Assembly (NCBI GenBank): GCA_900553895.1 | Contig: USFB01000005.1 | Span: forward strand, 29,575-93,574 | Reading direction: 5' to 3' | Length of the DNA stretch: 64,000 bases | Origin: an uncultured bacterium | GTDB taxonomy: Bacteria; Cyanobacteriota; Vampirovibrionia; Gastranaerophilales; Gastranaerophilaceae | Shown: positions 15,504 to 24,047 of the stretch, one piece after another | Layout: each line of letters opens with the position of its first letter | Numbering within the stretch: the first letter of the stretch is position 1 | Program-made: the position numbers and the translations under genes | Notes under the pieces: generated by a model | Database searches by the model: none | Told to the model about the DNA's origin: nothing | Seen by the model: only the letters and a program-made list of their open reading frames with translations

Positions 15504-18455
15504 TTATTTAATTTTTCCGTAAAGTTTTCCATTTTTTGTAGCCTTTATGATATCCATAATCATATCACTCAAAATATTAAATTCTTCACGTTTGCTTTCC
15601 GGCTGTGAAGCTTTCCACAATGCAAGAGATGCTCTGAAATCATCACCATCAATCATGCAATCATCAGTACCGATTAGTTTAGAATACTTGTCGGTAAACC
15701 ACTTGTTAAAGCCTTTATAAGTATCTGTGATTAAATCTGATGCAGTTTGAGCATTCTTAAGAATAACTTCCATATCCTTGTAAACATTTTCAAAATATTT
15801 ACCTGATTTAATATTTGCAGCATTGGAGATTTTACCTGTATTATGACCGAAACCATAATATTCAACTCCGTATTTAGCAGCAGATGATGCTTGAGCCAAA
15901 TCTTGGCTTATACCACTTGAACCGTCCATATCGAAAAACATTTTTTCGCAAGAATAGCCGCCATAAGCACATACAATACCCGTAAACAAAGCTTCAAACG
16001 GGTTATCTGTATTATCTTTTCTTCCTTCAAATACTGCACCTAAGAAGTTTCCTCTCGGATCTAGCGTAATAAAATTAACTTCGTGTGACTGATGCCAAGG
16101 TTGACCTTTTTCTTTTAAAATATCAGCCATAACCTCTAAGTTCACGGCATGACCGCACTCATGAGATGTTGTTGCTTGTTTGTTATAATCAGGCATTTCC
16201 GGATGAGAAGTTCTTCCTGTAGAAATTTGCAAATACGCTTCTATAAAGTCGCCCATTGTAGCTTTGGTTTTGCCCCTTTCAGCCATAATTTGTTTTGCTT
16301 TTTCCATCATTGCCTTTATTTCAACAAAAGACATATACGCCGTAATTTTTACTAGCTTTTTAATAAATCGTTCTCTTTCACTTTGCTCTTTTACATCCAG
16401 TGGAATTTCACTATCTTTTAATCTGTTTACGATAATTTCTTTTCTGGATGATTTGTTATAAGCAGGAGAGTCTATTGAAATATTTTGGTTAAAACCTCTA
16501 ACAACAGTAGGAATTGCATCTGCATAGTATTCATCGGTTGAACCTATAACCAAAATGTTAAGATGTTCCGCTTCCGCTTTTGACATTTCTTTTTCCATTT
16601 GTGCCATTGCTTGTTTATAGCCCGCGTGATAAATACCTGAAAAGGCGAAATCTTCAAAATTATTTACCAATAGAATTGCTGTTTTGTTTTCATTTTGTTC
16701 GGCAGCTTTCTTGATTTCTGAGAAGATTCTATGCATTTCCATGCCTGGAAGATTTTTTACGCCGTCTTCATCCTCAAAGCTTACCGCAAAATCAGCTGAT
16801 GCTATTTCCATATAAGGAACTTTCGCTTCACCAGCAAGTGCTTGAGCGGTAAATCTTCTTCCTGAACCGGCTTCTTCGTCTTGAGAATACATAACATATC
16901 CGCGCGTACCGATTTTGCCTGTTTTAATTTGTCTGACAATTGCCTCCAAATCCTTTTTAACAGTTTCTTTTCCGTATAAAGACTGTAAATTTTTTCCTGT
17001 ATCATAAATAATACTGCTGTTATCATCTTCTTTATTGAATAACTCTTTTGCAACAGACGCGAATTCATCAACATTTTTAAGATTTATGCGTTTTTTATCT
17101 CCATAATATGTAGAAATTCTTTTCATCAAATCTACAGCTTTATCAGGATAAGCTCCTTCAATTTTATCTGCATATAAAACTGCTTTATTTCTTGCTTCTT
17201 TTGTAAAAGGAGTTTTAATATCTTTTGTAAGTTCCGTTTCTGTTGCTAAAACCTTTTGTGCTTCAAAAGAATGCATTGGTGGAATTTGATAATTAATATA
17301 ATCTGCATAACCTTTTTTAACTGAAGCTATTTTTGTATGCTGATAATAAGCGTCTTTATCTTGGAAGAAAATAAAACGAACGTTATCTTTTACTGCTTTT
17401 GGCAGGGCAATAACTTCTAATGGGAAAATGGTGGCACCATCTTTAGTTTGTGGACTGTTTAAAATTATATCATCAAGGTTTACCATAAAGATTTTTTGTT
17501 TGTTCGTTTCAGCTTCTTGAATACTTTCAACTTCATTAACTAAATCTTGTGGAGATAAAGCATCTGACATAACGTATGTCAAAGTATTTGCAGAAGAAAA
17601 ATCACCATGTTTTTTAGCATCTATTGTATTAACTAAACTTGCTTGAAGTCTGTCAACCTCTTTTGGGTCATTATATGTTACGATTATATCAGAACCGAGA
17701 GCTAACTTATTCCAAACATCAATTGCTTTTGAATCATAATGCTTTATATGTTGGCTCATTATTTGTGCACTATCTTTATAAAAAGTTAAACTTTTGAAAT
17801 TATTTAAAAAATCCGTTGTGTATTCTATTTGATTAAGACTATTTACATTAAAAGCAGTTCCTAAAAGCATATATGCATCTAGCACTTTTAGTTTATCATG
17901 AGTTTTTTTAAGTTCGTCCTTAAACTCTTTAGAGAACTCAATATCTCTTTCTTTGCCTTTCAATGCTTCATCCACTGGCAGATTATTTAAATACTCATTA
18001 TTTTGTGCTCTTAAATCATTAACAGAATCTAAAAAGTAATCCTTATTTAATTCATTGCCAACCATATTTTGCTCAGCATAATTATTTGCCAATTTGTTTA
18101 ATGTCGAAGCGGATTCTACTAATCCCATTTTTATAAATTCCGGATTAATAGTCTTTAAATTATCTTCTGTTTCTTGTACAGATGCTTCAATAATGTGATA
18201 CGGCGTAATTTCTTTGTGCCCCATATCAATCGCTAACTTTTTAGCTCTTTCTAAAAGAGGCTTTGCATCATCAGAAAACCTAAAATCGTTTTCAATTTTT
18301 CCTCTAAAATTCACATAGCCTCTTGGTACACCGGATGTAAATACATCCGGTGTATTACTACTAGTAGTAATCGGATTTGTTGATTCGTTATTTTTACGTA
18401 CATGTTGTTTAACACTAAAATGATTTAAACCGTTGATTGGACTAATTTTTAACAC
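15504..18455 (-). CDS. FtsH-like M41 metalloprotease with Clp-N-like N-terminus and degenerate AAA domain
   Basis: 983 residues. N-terminal VNFRGK motif, then a helical domain resembling the Clp N-domain (LLERAKKLAIDMGHKEITPYH). A central region aligns with the FtsH AAA module but its active residues are gone: the Walker A position reads EAGSGRRF (Lys to Arg; about residue 525), Walker B reads LLVNNFED (both acidic residues to Asn; about 595), and the arginine-finger region reads VRGFNQN. The C-terminal M41 peptidase is complete: HECGH at 765-769 and the SQDLAQAS segment (about 842-850) with the third zinc ligand Asp. No membrane helix. Predicted: an ATP-independent or adaptor-type protease. 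Plant FtsHi proteins are a distant parallel, with different losses. Confidence 0.78.
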   Translation of the reverse strand: MLKISPINGLNHFSVKQHVRKNNESTNPITTSSNTPDVFTSGVPRGYVNFRGKIENDFRFSDDAKPLLERAKKLAIDMGHKEITPYHIIEASVQETEDNLKTINPEFIKMGLVESASTLNKLANNYAEQNMVGNELNKDYFLDSVNDLRAQNNEYLNNLPVDEALKGKERDIEFSKEFKDELKKTHDKLKVLDAYMLLGTAFNVNSLNQIEYTTDFLNNFKSLTFYKDSAQIMSQHIKHYDSKAIDVWNKLALGSDIIVTYNDPKEVDRLQASLVNTIDAKKHGDFSSANTLTYVMSDALSPQDLVNEVESIQEAETNKQKIFMVNLDDIILNSPQTKDGATIFPLEVIALPKAVKDNVRFIFFQDKDAYYQHTKIASVKKGYADYINYQIPPMHSFEAQKVLATETELTKDIKTPFTKEARNKAVLYADKIEGAYPDKAVDLMKRISTYYGDKKRINLKNVDEFASVAKELFNKEDDNSSIIYDTGKNLQSLYGKETVKKDLEAIVRQIKTGKIGTRGYVMYSQDEEAGSGRRFTAQALAGEAKVPYMEIASADFAVSFEDEDGVKNLPGMEMHRIFSEIKKAAEQNENKTAILLVNNFEDFAFSGIYHAGYKQAMAQMEKEMSKAEAEHLNILVIGSTDEYYADAIPTVVRGFNQNISIDSPAYNKSSRKEIIVNRLKDSEIPLDVKEQSERERFIKKLVKITAYMSFVEIKAMMEKAKQIMAERGKTKATMGDFIEAYLQISTGRTSHPEMPDYNKQATTSHECGHAVNLEVMADILKEKGQPWHQSHEVNFITLDPRGNFLGAVFEGRKDNTDNPFEALFTGIVCAYGGYSCEKMFFDMDGSSGISQDLAQASSAAKYGVEYYGFGHNTGKISNAANIKSGKYFENVYKDMEVILKNAQTASDLITDTYKGFNKWFTDKYSKLIGTDDCMIDGDDFRASLALWKASQPESKREEFNILSDMIMDIIKATKNGKLYGKIK

Positions 18456-18619
18456 TGTATTTCTCCTTAATTCTTAGTATTGTAAAACCTCTAAAAAAAT
18501 GTTTTGCTAGAAGCTTAATATAAATTTACATAATTAATGTAAAGATTTATAAAGTAAACAAATAAGTTAAATCTAAATCAAAATATTAAAAAATAATAAA
18601 CTTTATCCTATAAACCAAT

Positions 18620-18647
18620 TTGATACCTTATAATTATCGTATATAAT
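18620..18647 (+). promoter_or_regulatory. Sigma-70 promoter of grpE
   Basis: TTGATA, 16 bp, TATAAT, followed about 15 bp later by the GGGGAG ribosome site and the grpE start. No CIRCE-type inverted repeat was seen. Confidence 0.65.
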
Positions 18648-18669
18648 AATTGTAGGGGAGAATATCATT

Positions 18670-19263
18670 ATGAAAAATCCATTTAGTTCTGATAAGAATG
18701 AAGAAAATTTAAAAGAAGAAGTTAAAATTAATGAAGAAAAAACTGCAGAAGAAAATGCAGAAACAGAAGAAAAAATAGAAAACTCTGAAAATGCAGAAGA
18801 AGTAACAAAAGAGGAAGTTAATCCTCTTCAAGAAAAATACGATACATTAAATAATCAGTACATAAGATTGGCTGCTGATTTTGATAATTATAGAAAACGT
18901 CAAGAACAAGAAAAAGAAGCTCTTTTGAAATATGGTGCAGAAAGTACTTTGAAAAAAATGATTGAGGTTCTTGATAATTTTGAACGCGGATTAAAAGCGA
19001 TAGAAACGGTTGAAGATTGTGAAAAGGTTAAAGAATGTTATAATTTAGCATACAAAAACTTTAAAGATGTTTTAACAAAAGCGGGCTTGGAAGCAATTAA
19101 GGCTGAAGGTGAAACTTTTGACCCTAATTTCCATGAAGCAGTAATGCAAACTCCAAGCACTGAACATCCTGAACACACAATAATTGCAGAATTACAAAAA
19201 GGATATAAATTGGGTGATAAAGTCCTTAGACCAACATTGGTTAATGTTGCAACAGAAGGATAA
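18670..19263 (+). CDS. grpE: GrpE nucleotide exchange factor for DnaK
   Basis: 197 residues. A long acidic, Glu/Asn-rich N-terminal tail (1-55), a coiled coil with the typical RLAADFDNYRKRQEQEK segment (about 73-89), and the C-terminal beta domain with GETFDPNFHEAVMQ and LRPTLVNVA. GrpE releases ADP from DnaK in the Hsp70 cycle. dnaJ follows after a ~195-bp gap filled by a repeat element. dnaK is not in the window. Confidence 0.95.
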   Translation: MKNPFSSDKNEENLKEEVKINEEKTAEENAETEEKIENSENAEEVTKEEVNPLQEKYDTLNNQYIRLAADFDNYRKRQEQEKEALLKYGAESTLKKMIEVLDNFERGLKAIETVEDCEKVKECYNLAYKNFKDVLTKAGLEAIKAEGETFDPNFHEAVMQTPSTEHPEHTIIAELQKGYKLGDKVLRPTLVNVATEG

Positions 19264-19268
19264 ATTAT

Positions 19269-19432
19269 TTCTCTCCCTCGCCCCTTGCGGGAGAGGGAAG
19301 AAAATCAAGCTGAGCTTTGCGAAGCTTAGATTTTCGGGTGAGGGGTACATGCTCTGCAAATAAAATCACCCTCATCAGCCCTCCGGACCGCTTCTCCCCT
19401 CAAGGGCGAAGCGCAGGATGCGAGAAAAAATA
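19269..19432. repeat. REP-like palindromic repeat between grpE and dnaJ
   Basis: Contains CTCTCCC/GGGAGAG and AAATC..AGCT/AGCTTAGATTT stems plus CACCCTCATCAGCCCTCCGG and CTTCTCCCCTCAAGGGCGAAGC. The same blocks occur near 40.3 kb and 44.6 kb. Confidence 0.75.
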
Positions 19433-19457
19433 ACAAAAAGGGAATATAAAAATAGCT

Positions 19458-20588
19458 ATGAGTGATTACTATGAGATATTAGGCGTAGAAAAAAACGCTA
19501 GCAAAGACGAAATTAAATCAGCATTTAGGAAAATGGCACGCAAGTGGCATCCTGATGTTAATAAAGCTCCTGAAGCAGAAGCAAAGTTCAAAGAGTTGGG
19601 AAAAGCTTATGCAACTCTTATGGATGACGAGAAGCGTGCAACTTATGATAGATTTGGTGAAGATGGTTTAAAAAGCGCAGGTTTCAATTCTCAAGGTCCG
19701 TTTGCAGGTGGTTTTGGAGATTTGGACGAAGTATTTAATTCTTTCTTTGGCGGCGGATTCGGTTTTGGTGGCGGAAGACGTCAAGACCCTAACGCACCAC
19801 AGCGCGGCGATGATTTAAGACTTGATATTGAATTAGAATTTGAAGAAGCTGTTTTTGGCTTAAATAAAGAAATCAAAATCGATCACTTAGAAACCTGTAA
19901 AACTTGCAACGGAACAGGTGCAAAAGAAGGTGCTAAGCCGACAACTTGTTCTACTTGCGGAGGTTCTGGCAGAGTTCAACAAACAACAAGAACAGTACTT
20001 GGTCATTTTACACAAGTCGTAACTTGTCCTCATTGCCACGGTAAAGGTACAGTGATTTCGGATCCTTGTCCTGATTGTCATGGAGAAGGCAGAAAAACAG
20101 TAGAAAAGAAAATTGAATTAAAAATTCCTGCGGGCGTTGATAACGGCTCAAAAATGCGACTTTCTCACGAAGGTGATGCAGGTATTAACGGTGGAATTGC
20201 AGGCGATTTATATGTTGTTATTCATGTAAAACCTTCAACATATTATAAACGTGATGGCGCAAATGTGTTTACTAAATTGGATATAACACCTGCTCAAGCA
20301 GTTTTGGGTGATACAGTTACTATAAAAACGTTGGATGGTGAGCGTCAAGTTACGATTCCTGCAGGAATTCAACATGGTGAAGTTGTAAAATTAAGAGGCG
20401 CAGGAGTTCCTAATTTATCTAAACCTTCTGTACGTGGTGAACATGTAGTTGTGGTTGGGATAAAAACTCCGACACATATTTCAAATGAAGAAAAAGCACT
20501 TTATCAAAAGCTTTATGAAATCCAAGCCGGACGTAAAGCAAAAGAAAAAGAATCCGTTAAAGAACGCTTGAAGGGTGTATTTAGATAA
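19458..20588 (+). CDS. dnaJ: DnaJ co-chaperone
   Basis: 376 residues with the full DnaJ layout: J domain with HPD (in KWHPDVNK, about 34), a Gly/Phe-rich stretch (75-110), the zinc-binding domain with four CxxCxGxG-type repeats (CKTCNGTG, CSTCGGSG, CPHCHGKG, CPDCHGEG), then two beta-barrel substrate domains. It stimulates DnaK ATPase and delivers substrates. With grpE upstream it forms a chaperone locus. Confidence 0.97.
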   Translation: MSDYYEILGVEKNASKDEIKSAFRKMARKWHPDVNKAPEAEAKFKELGKAYATLMDDEKRATYDRFGEDGLKSAGFNSQGPFAGGFGDLDEVFNSFFGGGFGFGGGRRQDPNAPQRGDDLRLDIELEFEEAVFGLNKEIKIDHLETCKTCNGTGAKEGAKPTTCSTCGGSGRVQQTTRTVLGHFTQVVTCPHCHGKGTVISDPCPDCHGEGRKTVEKKIELKIPAGVDNGSKMRLSHEGDAGINGGIAGDLYVVIHVKPSTYYKRDGANVFTKLDITPAQAVLGDTVTIKTLDGERQVTIPAGIQHGEVVKLRGAGVPNLSKPSVRGEHVVVVGIKTPTHISNEEKALYQKLYEIQAGRKAKEKESVKERLKGVFR

Positions 20589-20600
20589 ATAAAGTTACCA

Positions 20601-20700
20601 GGTTGCTTCGTGCTAATCGTCCTTGTAAAGACAACACATTTAGAATTCTAACGTCCAGTCATTAAGAGGAACTGTGATATCTTCATTGAGAAGGTGTCGA
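20601..20700. repeat. Degenerate copy of the TTGCTTC/GAAG repeat
   Basis: GGTTGCTTCGTGCTAATCGTC at the left and CAGTCATTAAGAGGAAC further right echo the cleaner copy after the first MGxAASQ gene, but the arms are no longer complementary. A decayed repeat between dnaJ and the prepilin gene. Confidence 0.45.
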
Positions 20701-20728
20701 AGACATGTGTGGGTGTAAAATGTATGTA

Positions 20729-21604
20729 TTAATATTTTATCTTAAATCCCTCTGCAACAACACGAGCAGCACATCCCATACCTCTTAGTGTTTCATCCGT
20801 TCCTTTAAATTTGTCAGTACAAGATGAAATATCTTTTGTAGTATTCCAATTACCGTTTGACGTAGAAGACTGTGTTTCCACATCAATCCAATTATCTAAC
20901 AATGCAACTTCTCTACTGCCTTCAGGATACAAAGTTCCGTTTTCACCCATTTGAAACCAAAAAATATCACGTCCAAATGTGTTAGGCTTTTTCTTTCCAT
21001 TTACATCTATTATAATATCTGCTGCGTTTGTATAATAAGAAGAACCGGATTTAGCAGCATTGATTTTACTAGCCTGCAGTTCATTTTCATGGTTATAACC
21101 TCTAAATAGCAAAACCCCACCTTTTTCTAATTCCATTGCAAAAAGTTGTCCATGACCTGCTATGCGTTGTCCTGTTTTTTTGCAAGCATTACCTGTACCT
21201 TTTTTACCACTTTCACTCATCGCACAAACAGATTCTGCTCCATAATAACTGTCATCGCTTACTGGTTCACCATATATTGGTAAATATTTCGCTAATCGAG
21301 TTGCAAATGCTTTTTTGTTTCCATCTTTTGCAGTTAGGCTAGAGGACACAAAAAGGCTCTTGTCCCATAACTCTGTTTCGTACAAATTATCGGCACGATT
21401 TTCAATTATAACATTCTTAAATGCGTTTTCTACTTCCGAAACAGTTGATGCTAATTTTGCTCCATTCACTCTATTTTGCATATCAACATACATAGCAGGC
21501 ATTGTTACAACTGCAACAACACCTATCACAGATAAAGTAATCAGGACTTCTGCTAGAGTAAATCCTGATTTCTTATTGTTTAAAATATTATTTGTAAATT
21601 TCAA
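20729..21604 (-). CDS. Type IV prepilin-like protein (second of a tandem pair)
   Basis: 291 residues from a TTG start preceded by GCGGAG; a longer frame would begin inside the upstream prepilin gene and adds 43 residues unlike any prepilin. The leader ends KKSG|FTLAEVLITL, the classical prepilin peptidase site with Glu at +5, followed by one membrane helix. The C-terminal domain contains Cys residues that may form disulfides. TTG at 21604 lies next to the stop of the upstream gene (TAA at 21606-21608), so translation is probably coupled. The role is a pilin or pseudopilin of a type IV pilus or type II secretion-like machine. Confidence 0.8.
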   Translation of the reverse strand: MKFTNNILNNKKSGFTLAEVLITLSVIGVVAVVTMPAMYVDMQNRVNGAKLASTVSEVENAFKNVIIENRADNLYETELWDKSLFVSSSLTAKDGNKKAFATRLAKYLPIYGEPVSDDSYYGAESVCAMSESGKKGTGNACKKTGQRIAGHGQLFAMELEKGGVLLFRGYNHENELQASKINAAKSGSSYYTNAADIIIDVNGKKKPNTFGRDIFWFQMGENGTLYPEGSREVALLDNWIDVETQSSTSNGNWNTTKDISSCTDKFKGTDETLRGMGCAARVVAEGFKIKY

Positions 21605-21605
21605 A

Positions 21606-22124
21606 TTAATACTCCGCTTTCCAACCATTATCAGCAACAGCACCTGTACAAGCATATTTTTGATCTTCATTACCACTTGCATTACAAGTTTTTTGTCCGC
21701 TAGCTTTAGAACCATAAGCATATACACGACCATTATCGCTTACTGTAAATTTGAATCTATCTTTTGCAGGTTGATTTGGATTTTTTGCACCATTAATATC
21801 TATGACAACAGCACTTTTTGAAAAAGAAACAATTCTAGTTCCATCATTCAAAGTATAATAACCATCTATATTATCACCCATCATAAACCTCTTCAAACCT
21901 GTATAAAGAGTAGCGTCAGTCACTCCGGCTAAATCTGTTAATTCTTCATTTACCATATATTCTTGTACTGCACTACCTAAAATGCTTGAAAATCTCGCTA
22001 ACGCAGGACCAATCTTAGCTTTTTGAGTATTTGTTGACAAAGCCGGAGCTGTCAATGCAGATACAACACCTATAATACCTAACGTAATCAATACTTCCGC
22101 TAATGTGAATCCTCGTTTTTGCAT
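21606..22124 (-). CDS. Type IV prepilin-like protein (first of a tandem pair)
   Basis: 172 residues. Very short leader MQKRG|FTLAEVLITL with Glu at +5, a hydrophobic N-terminal helix, and a small C-terminal domain with two Cys near the end (KTCNAS and YACTGA) forming a possible D-loop. Close in design to the downstream gene, with DING(A/K)KNP-like repeats in both, which suggests an old duplication. Machinery genes are not nearby. Confidence 0.85.
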   Translation of the reverse strand: MQKRGFTLAEVLITLGIIGVVSALTAPALSTNTQKAKIGPALARFSSILGSAVQEYMVNEELTDLAGVTDATLYTGLKRFMMGDNIDGYYTLNDGTRIVSFSKSAVVIDINGAKNPNQPAKDRFKFTVSDNGRVYAYGSKASGQKTCNASGNEDQKYACTGAVADNGWKAEY

Positions 22125-22287
22125 ATTAAATCTCCTATTTCAATATCGTTATAATAAAACTTATATACTTATAATATCATATTCTTATGGTTTTGTGAAG
22201 TGTCTTCATTGTTTTTTTCAAAATTTGTAAATACGAAACAAACCACTTCATGTTGCCCTCACAAATTTATATATTAAAATGTAACCT

Positions 22288-22902
22288 ATGAGAGATTTAA
22301 GAGATTTAAAAGAAAAAGATTTCAAAAAAATAAATTTACATATTCATACAACTTTTTCTGATGGTAAGGCTGATTTTGAAGACGTTCTTAATAATGCAAA
22401 GGCAAACGGATATGAGATGATTGCGATTACTGATCATAATACTGTTGAAGGGCACAAAAAGTTTAAGGATGAAATTCTTTTAACAGGTGTAGAATTTGAC
22501 TGCTGGTGCGGATATGTTTTTATCCACTTATTGGCTTATGGGATTGATGTGGAATCGGAATACCTAAAACCGTTTTTAGCTAAAACCAAGGCTGAAACAG
22601 AGGGCGATTTTATACGCTTGTTTTCAAAACGTAATGTGCCAAAGCTTATTGAAGCAATTCATAAATCCGGCGGTATTGCAGTGCTTGCACATCCGGCATG
22701 CTATTGGGCTATAAGCCTGGAAGGACTGGTTAAAAAGTTAATGTCTTATGGTCTGGATGGAATAGAAGTTTATTACCCTTATCCAAGATTTAGACGGATA
22801 GTAAAATTTCATTCTTCAAAAGATGTTAGAAGGATTGCAGAAAAATATCCGCAATTAATAAAAACAGGTGGAACGGATTTCCATGAAAAAATTTTTCAAT
22901 AA
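22288..22902 (+). CDS. PHP-domain metal-dependent phosphoesterase
   Basis: 204 residues. N-terminal NLHIHTTFSDG (HxH metal site), then AITDHNTVEGH (second motif), VLAHPACY and TGGTDFHE near the C-terminus complete the four PHP motifs. The family includes nucleoside 3',5'-bisphosphate phosphatases and histidinol-phosphate phosphatase-like enzymes. At ~200 residues it is shorter than YciV (~290), so the substrate is open. Confidence 0.8.
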   Translation: MRDLRDLKEKDFKKINLHIHTTFSDGKADFEDVLNNAKANGYEMIAITDHNTVEGHKKFKDEILLTGVEFDCWCGYVFIHLLAYGIDVESEYLKPFLAKTKAETEGDFIRLFSKRNVPKLIEAIHKSGGIAVLAHPACYWAISLEGLVKKLMSYGLDGIEVYYPYPRFRRIVKFHSSKDVRRIAEKYPQLIKTGGTDFHEKIFQ

Positions 22903-22934
22903 TTGACTTTTCTTCCTAGAAAGTGAATGGAATT

Positions 22935-23942
22935 TTATTCTTCATCTTTTTCCGCTGCGCGTTTTAGAATATTAGAATCCAGTTTTTTCTTACCATATTT
23001 TTTATGAGAAGCTTCCATCAATTTTTCACTAGGACGTTTAGCTTTTCTTTTTTTGTTTTCTTTTGGTTTAAAATCAGACTTTGTCAACTCTCTATACCAC
23101 ATAGACCAAAGTATAGAGCGCAATGGCAATGTATATTGAATTAAAATTTGAGCAAAAATAGTTTGGACCGTAAATAGAGTAATACTTTCCTTTGATATTT
23201 CGGGAATACCGTACACCTGCAAGTTTAAATCAGGTAATTGAGTTGCAATTGGCATAATCAAGTTTGCAAAAAAGTTGTTTATACCTGCAATATCAAAAAT
23301 TTTTATTACTATTTGCGGAATAAAAAGATATGTCAACAAGCCGACAAGTGTCATTAACATAAAAGTTGATGCAAAATGTCCTTTTATAAGATTAAGGCTT
23401 CGCTTAACACATCCTATCGGAGAAAGTTCCGATTCAAACGTAAATACTTGAAATACAAGCACAAAATAAACAGCAAGGAGTCCGCAAATTATCCAGAACA
23501 AAGGACATATTGCAAATATTGAAAAAATTCCAAATAAGAACCAAAGCCCCACAAAAGAAACACTTCTGCGTTTTATTAATTCTGTATGTGCGTCAAAATC
23601 ATACACACGTCCACTCTTCAACATATTATCAAGCATTGAATTTATTGCACCATAAGCAACTAAATAATCCCAAAATGCTTTAGTAAAAATTGCCAATCCT
23701 GGAAGCGTAATAACAATTGATAGCAAAATTAACACATTAAAATCATTAAGAGTCGGATATTTTTCAATTAGATTTGGCAGATTTTGCGTATAAAAAAGGG
23801 TTATTAACAGCACCAATCCAAGACCTGCAATTTGTCCTAATACAGGAAAAGACATATACTGTATGAATTTGTCAAAATTTGAAAAATATAGTCCGATAGA
23901 TTCTGCAAATATTCCTAAGGGTGTTTTATTTTGCTTTGTCAC
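22935..23942 (-). CDS. Polytopic membrane protein, unknown function
   Basis: 335 residues with about six membrane helices between residues 30 and 270, and a basic cytoplasmic tail rich in Lys/Arg (KPKENKKRKAKRP). The amphipathic start (LGIFAESIGLYFSNFDKFIQY) and overall shape resemble the glycerophosphoryl-diester-type membrane domain seen in many uncharacterised proteins. No catalytic motif was recognised. Confidence 0.6.
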   Translation of the reverse strand: MTKQNKTPLGIFAESIGLYFSNFDKFIQYMSFPVLGQIAGLGLVLLITLFYTQNLPNLIEKYPTLNDFNVLILLSIVITLPGLAIFTKAFWDYLVAYGAINSMLDNMLKSGRVYDFDAHTELIKRRSVSFVGLWFLFGIFSIFAICPLFWIICGLLAVYFVLVFQVFTFESELSPIGCVKRSLNLIKGHFASTFMLMTLVGLLTYLFIPQIVIKIFDIAGINNFFANLIMPIATQLPDLNLQVYGIPEISKESITLFTVQTIFAQILIQYTLPLRSILWSMWYRELTKSDFKPKENKKRKAKRPSEKLMEASHKKYGKKKLDSNILKRAAEKDEE

Positions 23943-24022
23943 AAGTTGCTCCCATTATTTAGTTTTAGATTTATTATAACAAAAATGGTCAATTTTTTAT
24001 AGGTAAAAAAGTAATAAGCAAG

Positions 24023-24041
24023 GTTGGGCTTTCTGCCCAAC
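24023..24041. repeat. GTTGGGC hairpin repeat, copy 1
   Basis: GTTGGGC, 5-nt loop, GCCCAAC, followed by AATAA. It sits just past the stop of a minus-strand gene. A second copy lies after fliR. Confidence 0.55.
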
Positions 24042-24047
24042 AATAAA

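Noticed and set aside
21605..21733. 43-residue N-terminal extension of the second prepilin
   Set aside because: It lies wholly inside the first prepilin gene in another frame and would place the prepilin cleavage site too far from the start.
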